From: Clostridia bacterium
Lineage (GTDB): Bacteria; Bacillota_A; Clostridia; Oscillospirales; CAG-272
DNA length: 39,617 nt
Reading direction: 5' to 3'
Assembly: GCA_017552165.1 (NCBI GenBank)
Contig: JAFZCF010000025.1
Coordinates: forward strand, 1 to 39,617
This document shows positions 8,029 to 14,979 of the stretch, piece after piece. Under the pieces are notes generated by a model, which was not told the DNA's origin, ran no database searches, and worked only from the letters and a program-made list of their open reading frames with translations. A program made the position numbers and the translations under genes. Position 1 is the stretch's first letter; every line of letters starts with the position of its first letter.

Positions 8029-9464
8029 ATGAAAACAAAAACTAGAAAAGTAAAGTCTTTCCTGCTGGCAGTTGTACTGACTCTCTCTCAGTTTGCTTTA
8101 CAGGCACTCATTTTACCTGTTTCAGCAGAACAGAATACAACCGATTCGGAAAACATTGAAGAACGTAGTTTTGACGAAAACATTTACATAGACCCGTCAA
8201 GCATATCCATTTATCGCGGGCAGGCGTATCAACTGACGGCTTGTCCTCAGGTCAGTGGAGATGTAAGTTGGTCGTCGAATAACACGTCGATTGCCACCGT
8301 CACGCAATATGGACTTGTCGTAGGTGTTTCTGCGGGTACAACGTACATTTGCGCCACTGTCGATAGCACAGCTCCCGGGATTAACGTGGCCCAATGTCAG
8401 GTGACTGTTTCTTCGGCCGGAGTTGTGACAAGCGGAACCTAAATGTTGGAAACAGGAAATTCGCGGACGCTTTTGCTGATCCCGGAATGGCTGCCAACGC
8501 GATTATCCAGTCTAATTTGCTAACAACAAATAGTTATGAGTACCGTTGGACATTTACACTCGGGTCTGATGGATATTATAGCATCCAGTCGCAGGATTCG
8601 GGGCTCTATATGAGAGTAAAAAACAATAGTGCTTCGTCCGGAGCAAACGTGATACAGTCAACAGCGTCATATACCGGCGCAAAATGGGCACTTATGAAAT
8701 CGTCCGCGACCAGCGATTTCAATTATGTATTTGTCCCAAAATCATCCACATCTTCACTTGTTGTACTTAAAAGCAACGGGTCATACTTGAAGACGGTTAC
8801 GTATACTAATAACTCGACGTATGACGATGAGTGGCGGCTTGTTTCAATGTGCCCCACAACAGGTTCGGAAATCACATACGGGAGTGATGATTGGTCCAGC
8901 GACGGTAACGGTCATTATAACAACTGTTACGCTTATGCTCTTAACAATCAGGTCCATCCAGGGACTAATAATTTCTGGGATATGCAGCAACCCGGTGAAT
9001 ACTATGGTTCGATGTTCACCGCATGCACCAAAGCCGCTATTGAATTGGCAGTAAATAATGATTATTCGGCTTACAGAAACACTCATGCGGGCACCTACGT
9101 ATTTACCGAAGTACAGCACGGTACGCTCGGTGCGGCCGGGACGTATAAGGTTGCGCTTGTTGTCGGATATGGTTATATTTCAAATATGTTAGTGTACGAT
9201 TACCATTGGTACAGGCAGGATGCAGATGGATTCTGGTCACATAAACCCGGACAGACAGCCGTGACAAGATTTGATTCGGATGGGAATTTGATTGTTGATC
9301 CTGCCGAAGCAGGAAGAAACTATCTTTCAAGCAATGGCGCAAATTATAACACGTTTTGCGGATATTATCAAATTACGCCGTGGAATAATCTGTATATTCG
9401 ATCGAAAGATTTTGTCAAAAATGATACGGATGTTGTACTCTCAATGTTTAGCAGCGTATACTGA
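8029..9464 (+). pseudogene. Secreted Big2 + ricin-like + cysteine-peptidase-like protein, frameshifted
   Basis: The first frame (8029-8442) has a clean signal peptide ending near VSA-EQ, then a Big2 Ig-like domain (about residues 50-135). It stops at TAA 8440-8442, right after SGT. The downstream frame continues with a ricin-type beta-trefoil region and a C-terminal domain with NNCYAYALN, DYHWYRQ and WSHKPG, suggestive of a papain-like Cys/His peptidase. Adding one pyrimidine in CCTAAATG (giving CCTACAATG) restores SGTYNVGNRKF, the usual opening of a ricin-like domain, and yields one 478-codon gene. The start is ATG 8029 behind AAAGGAG. No slippery heptamer is present, so this is a mutation or a sequence error. 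Codon use is AT-rich. The C-terminal activity is inference. Confidence 0.75.
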
Positions 9465-9507
9465 ATAACAAAGAATCGCAAACCCAATAATAAGAGGAGT
9501 AATTAAC

Positions 9508-10122
9508 ATGATAAAACGTATAACGATTCTCGTGCTGGCCGCTTTACTTTTGCTGTCTTCATGCATGCTTCAGAACAGTGTATCAAACGCTCCGTCAAAC
9601 GGCGAAAATGACGAATCCGGCGCTCAGTCAGATGCACAGGACGACACCGCCGTTACGCTGCTTCAAATACCGGATGAACTCACGGACATTTCTCTCGTCA
9701 GAGTCGGAATGACAATCGACGAGGTAAAGGAAGCGCTGCCTGAATTGTCTTATTCCGGTGGTTTACCGTCACAGAATTACAACGTAAGATACTACGTTAA
9801 CGACAGAGCCACGGGACACGTTTTTTTCGTGACCTTCGGCGATGACAGAAAAGTGATAGACATATCCGATTCCGGATTTGACGTTGATTATCTTGCACCC
9901 AGGGAACAAGTATATGAGAAGATAAAGAGCGGTATGACTTTTGACGAGGTGGTCGCAGTTCTCGGAAGGCCGCTTTACGCCCCGCTTTTCGGCGTTAGTT
10001 CCATGATGTGGAGATATGGAAACGGAGAAAAGATCGTTTTACCGTTCATCAACATATACCCGGATCCTGAAAATACTGCCGCGTATTATGCTGTTGTCAA
10101 AGAATTCGAGTGGGATACTTGA
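9508..10122 (+). CDS. Lipoprotein with two BamE/BLIP-like repeats, 204 aa
   Basis: The signal sequence ends in lipobox LSSC with Cys19, followed by an Asn/Ser/Asp-rich linker to about residue 50. Two related modules follow, one starting VRVGMTIDEVKEALP (64-78) and one IKSGMTFDEVVAVLGRP (138-154). This repeated GMT-x-DEV pattern is typical of the SmpA/OmlA/BLIP-like fold, a small alpha/beta unit used for protein binding. No enzyme activity is suggested. The start is set by AAGAGGAGT (9492-9500). It sits 43 bases after the frameshifted secreted gene with no terminator between, so both share the promoter at 7953, and a terminator follows. The partner protein is unknown. Confidence 0.8.
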   Translation: MIKRITILVLAALLLLSSCMLQNSVSNAPSNGENDESGAQSDAQDDTAVTLLQIPDELTDISLVRVGMTIDEVKEALPELSYSGGLPSQNYNVRYYVNDRATGHVFFVTFGDDRKVIDISDSGFDVDYLAPREQVYEKIKSGMTFDEVVAVLGRPLYAPLFGVSSMMWRYGNGEKIVLPFINIYPDPENTAAYYAVVKEFEWDT

Positions 10123-10138
10123 TAATAAAACTTGTCTT

Positions 10139-10172
10139 CCGCAGACGGGCAAAACCGCCTGCGGATTTTTTG
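10139..10172 (+). terminator. Rho-independent terminator
   Basis: CCGCAGACGG (10139-10148) pairs with CCGCCTGCGG (10155-10164), one mismatch, followed by ATTTTTTG. It ends the unit starting at 7953. Confidence 0.85.
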
Positions 10173-10230
10173 TCTGCCGCGCCCGATCCCCGGCGACAAA
10201 ATCAAATCGCTTTTTTACCCCGCCCCGCCC

Positions 10231-10259
10231 TTGCGCCGGGGATTTTAATATGATATAAT
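10231..10259 (+). promoter_or_regulatory. Promoter of the fucose-isomerase-like gene
   Basis: A weak -35 (TTGCGC, 10231-10236), a 17-base spacer and a perfect TATAAT (10254-10259) with TGA upstream. The extended -10 probably compensates for the poor -35. Confidence 0.7.
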
Positions 10260-10331
10260 ATAACAAACACGGCCGCGAGCCGTATAACGACAGAACAAAT
10301 CGCCCTCAGCGGCGGAAAGAGGCACAGATAA

Positions 10332-11819
10332 ATGAAAAACATCCCCGAAATAAAGCTCGGCATAGTCGCCGTCAGCCGCGACTGCTTCCCCATGACCCTT
10401 TCCGAGAGGCGCCGCCGCGCGGTGGTCGCCGAAACCAAAAAGCTCGGCATAGATATCTTTGAGTGCCAGACGACGGTCGAGACCGAGACGGACGGCGAAA
10501 AGGCCCTGAGCGAGGTCGTCGCCGCCGGCTGCAACGCGCTCGTCGTTTTCCTCGGCAACTTCGGACCCGAGACCGCCGAGACGCTCATCGCCAAGAAATT
10601 CGGCGGGCCGGCGATGTTCATAGCCGCCGCGGAGGAGAGCGGAGACGATCTCATCGACGGGCGCGGCGACGCGTACTGCGGCATGCTCAACGCGTCGTAC
10701 AACCTCGCGCTGAGGAACATCACGGCCTATATCCCGGAGATCCCCGTCGGGACCGCCCCGGAATGCGCCGAAAACATAAAGAAATTCATCCCGATAGCGA
10801 GGGCGGTGCTCGGCCTGAGAGATCTCAAGATAATCAGCTTCGGCCCGAGACCTCAGGACTTTCTCGCCTGCAACGCTCCGATAAAGCGCCTCTACGACCT
10901 CGGCGTCGAGATAGAGGAGAACTCCGAGCTCGACCTCTTCGAGGCGTATCACGCCCATAAGGACGACCCCCGCATCCCCGGGGTCATCGCCGATATGGAA
11001 AAAGAGCTCGGCTGCGGCAACAAGATGCCGGGCATCCTCCCGCGCCTCGCGCAGTATGAGATAACCCTCCTCGACTGGGCGGAGAAGCACAAGGGCTCGC
11101 GCAGCTTCGTCGCCATGGCGAACAAGTGCTGGCCGGCGTTCCAGACGCAGTTCGGCTTCGTTCCCTGCTACGTCAACTCCCGCCTCGCTTCCCGCGGTAT
11201 CCCGGTCGCGTGCGAGGTCGATATATGGGGCGCGCTCAGCGAGTATATCGCCGCCTGCGTGACGTCCGACGCCGTCACCCTCCTCGACGTGAACAACACC
11301 GTCCCGAAGGATATCTACGAGCAGGGCATAAAGGGCAAATTCGGATACGACTACAAGCCGACGGACGTCTTCATGGGCTTCCATTGCGGAAACACCCCGT
11401 CCTGCAAGATGTGCTCTCCCGAGATCAGATATCAGAGGATAATGCACAGCCACCTCGAGCCGGACTCCGAGCCCGACATCACGAGGGGCACGCTCGAGGG
11501 CGACATCGCCCCCGGAAAGGTCACTTTCTTCCGTCTCCAGAGCACGGCCGACGCGGTGCTGCGCGCCTACGTCGCCGAGGGCGAGGTGCTTCCCGTGCCG
11601 ACGCGCTCCTTCGGCTCGATCGGCATTTTCGCCATAAAGGAAATGGGAAGATTCTACCGTCACGTTCTCGTGGGCGGCAATTTCCCGCACCACGGCGCCG
11701 TCGCCTTCGGTCACTGCGGAGAGGCGCTCTACGAGGTGTTCAGATTCCTCGGCGTCAGGGAGATAGGCTTCAACCGCCCGGCCTGCGACAGATACCCGGA
11801 CGAAAACCCGTTTGCGTGA
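10332..11819 (+). CDS. L-fucose/L-arabinose isomerase-family protein, 495 aa
   Basis: The length and pattern match the L-fucose isomerase-like family (COG2407), cytosolic metal-dependent aldose-ketose isomerases. The N-terminal Rossmann-like part includes NALVVFLGNFGPE near 68-80. A second region has the conserved CEVDIWGALSEY segment (Glu295, Asp297). The C-terminal part has GFHCGNT (His351) and ends in HHGAVAFGHCGEAL. Glu295, Asp297 and His351 are candidate metal or substrate residues by analogy, not proven. The start ATG 10332 follows a purine-rich AAAGAGG. It stands alone between its own promoter and terminator, with no kinase, aldolase or transporter next to it, so the sugar remains open. 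Confidence 0.85.
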   Translation: MKNIPEIKLGIVAVSRDCFPMTLSERRRRAVVAETKKLGIDIFECQTTVETETDGEKALSEVVAAGCNALVVFLGNFGPETAETLIAKKFGGPAMFIAAAEESGDDLIDGRGDAYCGMLNASYNLALRNITAYIPEIPVGTAPECAENIKKFIPIARAVLGLRDLKIISFGPRPQDFLACNAPIKRLYDLGVEIEENSELDLFEAYHAHKDDPRIPGVIADMEKELGCGNKMPGILPRLAQYEITLLDWAEKHKGSRSFVAMANKCWPAFQTQFGFVPCYVNSRLASRGIPVACEVDIWGALSEYIAACVTSDAVTLLDVNNTVPKDIYEQGIKGKFGYDYKPTDVFMGFHCGNTPSCKMCSPEIRYQRIMHSHLEPDSEPDITRGTLEGDIAPGKVTFFRLQSTADAVLRAYVAEGEVLPVPTRSFGSIGIFAIKEMGRFYRHVLVGGNFPHHGAVAFGHCGEALYEVFRFLGVREIGFNRPACDRYPDENPFA

Positions 11820-11876
11820 TTTAACGGCGGCGGGACAGCCCGATCCCGAGACCGGCGAACAAACTCACAACGTACG

Positions 11877-11907
11877 CAAAAGAGAGCCACGGCTCTCTTT
11901 TGTTTTT
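11877..11907 (+). terminator. Rho-independent terminator
   Basis: CAAAAGAGAGCC (11877-11888) pairs with GGCTCTCTTTTG (11891-11902), followed by TTTTT. It ends the isomerase gene. Confidence 0.85.
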
Positions 11908-11980
11908 CGAAACGGTCGTTTCCGTTACTTTTCCGCCTTTTCCTCCGGCTGTTTCCCCCGGCGAACGCCGGGCCGGCGGC

Positions 11981-12009
11981 TTGACTTTTTGCGGCGGGGA
12001 CTGTATAAT
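11981..12009 (+). promoter_or_regulatory. Promoter of the acyltransferase operon
   Basis: TTGACT at 11981-11986, a 17-base spacer, TATAAT at 12004-12009. A GC hairpin (CCCGGCG/CGCCGGG, about 11957-11972) lies just upstream of the -35. Confidence 0.85.
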
Positions 12010-12036
12010 ATCTCAAAAAGAGCGGGAAGGTCGCAC

Positions 12037-13317
12037 ATGAAGAAACAGCCGAAACGATTTGACATGACGTTAAAGCCGAGGAAGACTCTTGACGTCCTTA
12101 TGCCGGTCATAAGGGCCCTGTCGGTCCCGGACGTGAAAAAGCACGGCGGGATCCTCGAGGACCTGAGGCCGGCTGATCTCAGGCCGCCGTATATCCTTTT
12201 GTCGAATCACAACGCCTTTATGGATTTCAAGGTCATGTCGGCTGCGATATGGCCGAACAAGGCCAACTACGTCGTCGCGATCGACGGCTTCCTCGGGAGG
12301 GAAAAGCTCCTGCGGGACGTCGGGTGTATATGCAAGCGCAAGTTCACGAACGACATCCTTCTCGTGAGGCAGATAAAGCGCTCGCTTCACGATCTCAAAA
12401 ACATCTGCGTCATATTCCCCGAGGCGAGATACTCCCTCTGCGGGACGACGGCCGTCCTGCCGGAGTCGCTCGGGCAGCTCTGCCGGATGATGAAGGTGCC
12501 CGTCGTCATGCTGACGTGTCACGGGCATCACGTCAATTCCCCCTTCTGGGATTCGGCTCACGACAGGGGCGTGAACCCTATCGAGGCGAAGATCGAGGTG
12601 CTCTTCACCCCCGAGGAGCTCGCAGAAAAGACGGCAAACGAGATCAACGAGCGCCTCGTCGAGGCGTTCCGGTACGACGATTTCGCGTGGCAGAAGGAAA
12701 AGGGGATAAAGGTCACGTACCCGAAGCGCGCGGAAGGGCTTCACAAGGTCCTTTATCAGTGCCCGGAGTGCGGCGCGGAATACCGCATGGCGAGCGAAAA
12801 CGACCGGCTTTTCTGCCGCGCGTGCGGTAAAGGCTGGCGCATGACGGAGCTCGGCGAGCTCGAGGCGGAGGACGGGAACACCCGCTTTTCGCACATCCCC
12901 GACTGGTACGAATGGGAGAGGGAAAACGTCCGCCGCGAGGTCAGGGAAGGCACCTATTCCTCGGGCGAGCTGCCGGTCCACGTCAAGTCCCTCCCGAAAA
13001 ACAAATTCATCGACCTCGGCGAGGGGACGCTCGTGCACGACGGCGAGGGCTTCCGCGTAAAAGGCGTCGATTTTGACGGAGATCCGTTTGAGATGATAAA
13101 GCCCGTCCCGTCCATGTATTCGTGTCACATCGAATACGACTATCTCGGAAAGTACGGCGACAACGTGGATCTCAACACCCTCGAGGACACGTGGTATATC
13201 CACCCGACCTGCCCCGAGGACAGGTATTCTGTGACGAAAATGGCGCTCGCCGCCGAGGAGCTGTATTTTTATCACCGCGAAAAGATCGGGAAACCCTGCA
13301 AAAAAGGCCTGGCTTGA
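12037..13317 (+). CDS. PlsC-like acyltransferase with zinc ribbon, 426 aa
   Basis: The N-terminal 210 residues are a glycerolphosphate-acyltransferase-type domain. The catalytic HxxxxD motif is HNAFMD (His58, Asp63), and FPEAR at 127-131 matches the second conserved block (usually EGTR/PEGxR). It would transfer an acyl chain to a lysophospholipid or related acceptor at the inner membrane face. A C-x2-C...C-x2-C zinc ribbon follows (Cys242, 245, 260, 263), then an uncharacterised beta-rich C-terminal domain of about 150 residues. This extension makes it much longer than ordinary PlsC (about 240 aa). The start is ATG 12037 behind GGGAAGG, 28 bases after the -10. It heads a three-gene unit with two membrane proteins. 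Confidence 0.85.
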   Translation: MKKQPKRFDMTLKPRKTLDVLMPVIRALSVPDVKKHGGILEDLRPADLRPPYILLSNHNAFMDFKVMSAAIWPNKANYVVAIDGFLGREKLLRDVGCICKRKFTNDILLVRQIKRSLHDLKNICVIFPEARYSLCGTTAVLPESLGQLCRMMKVPVVMLTCHGHHVNSPFWDSAHDRGVNPIEAKIEVLFTPEELAEKTANEINERLVEAFRYDDFAWQKEKGIKVTYPKRAEGLHKVLYQCPECGAEYRMASENDRLFCRACGKGWRMTELGELEAEDGNTRFSHIPDWYEWERENVRREVREGTYSSGELPVHVKSLPKNKFIDLGEGTLVHDGEGFRVKGVDFDGDPFEMIKPVPSMYSCHIEYDYLGKYGDNVDLNTLEDTWYIHPTCPEDRYSVTKMALAAEELYFYHREKIGKPCKKGLA

Positions 13318-13331
13318 GACAGAAAAAAATA

Positions 13332-13814
13332 ATGGAAACCGAAGTTCACAGAAAAAACGTGGCGGAAGATTTCTGGAAAGGTCTGCTGATATACGGTACA
13401 GTTATTACAACGGTATTTATCGTTCCGTTATACGTTCTTACGATAAAAGCATATATATCTGACCGTAACGGCGCTTCTCTTTTTGCCGGCGGCCTGTTTG
13501 CGGCAGTATCTATAAGCATAATGACGCTATGCCTCGTTAATTATCTGCACTACCACAGAGTCAAACTTGAGGATATACAAAGAGTACGGCTGTATAGAAC
13601 CAAACTCCTTATTGCTGACTGGCAATGGCGATCGCGATTTGCGGCTTTCGATGTGACCGTGACGGTCGACGGGATCGAAAAAGAAGTTACGACAGGGAGA
13701 TATTTTTCACTTATTCCTTACTTAGGCGGCGTCTCGCCTCGGAAATACGAATGCCAGTTCGTCGAAATCGGTCACGACCGAAAGAGAGACCGGTGGATTG
13801 TTATTTCAAAATAA
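13332..13814 (+). CDS. Small membrane protein, 160 aa, function unknown
   Basis: Two hydrophobic segments (about residues 17-40 and 48-70) suggest two transmembrane helices. A C-terminal soluble domain of about 90 residues contains DVTVTVDGIEKEVTTGRYF, similar in style to the extracytoplasmic part of DUF3592-like proteins such as the next gene product. The start ATG 13332 lies 15 bases after the acyltransferase stop and has no good ribosome site, so it may depend on translation of the upstream gene. Composition is AT-richer than both neighbours, which hints at a later insertion. No function can be given. Confidence 0.6.
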   Translation: METEVHRKNVAEDFWKGLLIYGTVITTVFIVPLYVLTIKAYISDRNGASLFAGGLFAAVSISIMTLCLVNYLHYHRVKLEDIQRVRLYRTKLLIADWQWRSRFAAFDVTVTVDGIEKEVTTGRYFSLIPYLGGVSPRKYECQFVEIGHDRKRDRWIVISK

Positions 13815-13881
13815 GTGATTTACGAGGCCTTCGGCCCGACCGCATACGTTATAACAATAAACCCGAAAGAGGTATTAAACC

Positions 13882-14901
13882 ATGAACACAGAAAACAAGA
13901 TCGCGCGATTTATGAGAAACACGGGGCCGGCGAGGTTCTTCATCCCCGCCGGGATAATCCTGATAATCGTCGGGATAATCCTGCTCGGCTTCAACACCGA
14001 CAAGTACGTAGAGACGACCGGCAAGATCAAATCGGTCACCGAATGTCCCTACGAGGAGGGCGAGCCGCAGGCGTACGACCTCAAGGTCAGCTTCTCGGTC
14101 GACGGGAAGGAATACGAAACGACCTTCGCTAATCTCACGGGGTCGTTCAAAGAGGGCGACGATATCAAGGTCTTCTACGATCCGTCCGATCCCGAAAAGA
14201 CGACGAACAGCAAAATGGGCGGGTTCATCCCCCCGATCATGATCGCCGCCGGCGCAGTCGCGCTGATATACGGTATATTCAGGACCGTGACTGCGTTCAG
14301 AAAGAGCAAGGAGCTCGACGCCGCCGCGGGCGACTTCCCGACCGCCGCGTTTGAAGGCATCAAGACCGCCCCCGGAGTGACGGAGTATTATTTCCGCTTC
14401 GACGGCCATTCGCTCAAGCCGGGATATATCGTCGAGGACGGGAACAGGAACGTCGTTTACGAGGGCAAAATGACCAAGCAGGCGCTCGTCGGCGCACGCA
14501 CCTACGATTTCGTCAATCATCTCACCGGCTCGACGAAGTCTCACGAGGTCGGCCACACGACGACTCAGAACTACGGCGACGGGATCTTCACCGCGAAATC
14601 GTGGTTCAAATTCGACGGAAAGAACGTCTGGGACGTCATCCACGACGGCGGGATCCGCATCTCGACGAGTCACCTCAGCAAGTTCCCGTACTGCGTTTAC
14701 GACGTGGCGAAGAACGGCGCGGCGTTCGCGCGCGTCGAGTCCTGCGGCGTTTACGTCCACGAGGAGGACGAGGCGCAGCACGCGGTCAGCATCCCGACGG
14801 GGAGCATGTATTACCGCTTCTGGACTTCGTCGAACGACTTCGACTCGCTGTTCCTGACGATCTTCGCTATCTCCGAGACCGAACAGGCGGTTGTGGAATA
14901 A
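13882..14901 (+). CDS. DUF3592-type membrane protein, 339 aa
   Basis: One transmembrane helix at about 16-36 and another at about 113-133 flank a DUF3592-like domain: VETTGKIKSV, then FSVDGKEYETTF, then DDIKVFYDPSDPEKT, the classic signature of that family. A C-terminal domain of about 190 residues after the second helix is beta-rich and unrecognised (contains TGSTKSHEVGH and PTGSMYYRFW). The start ATG 13882 is behind GAGGT. The gap to the upstream gene is 67 bases with no clear terminator, so it is read as the last gene of the acyltransferase unit. The stop codon sits in a 14-bp tandem duplication. Role unknown. Confidence 0.75.
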   Translation: MNTENKIARFMRNTGPARFFIPAGIILIIVGIILLGFNTDKYVETTGKIKSVTECPYEEGEPQAYDLKVSFSVDGKEYETTFANLTGSFKEGDDIKVFYDPSDPEKTTNSKMGGFIPPIMIAAGAVALIYGIFRTVTAFRKSKELDAAAGDFPTAAFEGIKTAPGVTEYYFRFDGHSLKPGYIVEDGNRNVVYEGKMTKQALVGARTYDFVNHLTGSTKSHEVGHTTTQNYGDGIFTAKSWFKFDGKNVWDVIHDGGIRISTSHLSKFPYCVYDVAKNGAAFARVESCGVYVHEEDEAQHAVSIPTGSMYYRFWTSSNDFDSLFLTIFAISETEQAVVE

Positions 14902-14924
14902 CAATAACACAATAACAATAACAC
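14897..14924. repeat. Perfect 14-bp tandem duplication spanning a stop codon
   Basis: AATAACAATAACAC occurs at 14897-14910 and again at 14911-14924. The TAA stop of the DUF3592-like gene (14899-14901) is in the first copy. It looks like recent slippage duplication just before the terminator. Confidence 0.85.
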
Positions 14925-14930
14925 AAAAGA

Positions 14931-14968
14931 CAGCGGGACAGGCGATTTGCCTGTCCCGCTGATTTTTT
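14931..14968. terminator. Strong terminator between convergent genes
   Basis: A perfect 13-bp stem (14931-14943 with 14949-14961) has a 5-base loop, then ATTTTTTATTT on the plus strand and a weaker TCTTTTGTGTT on the minus strand. It can serve both the acyltransferase unit and the minus-strand GxGYxYP gene. Confidence 0.85.
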
Positions 14969-14979
14969 ATTTATCCCGT

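Noticed and set aside
8430..8450. Programmed -1 frameshift in the secreted protein gene
   Set aside because: No X-XXY-YYZ slippery heptamer and no following stem-loop; a single-base loss explains the site fully.
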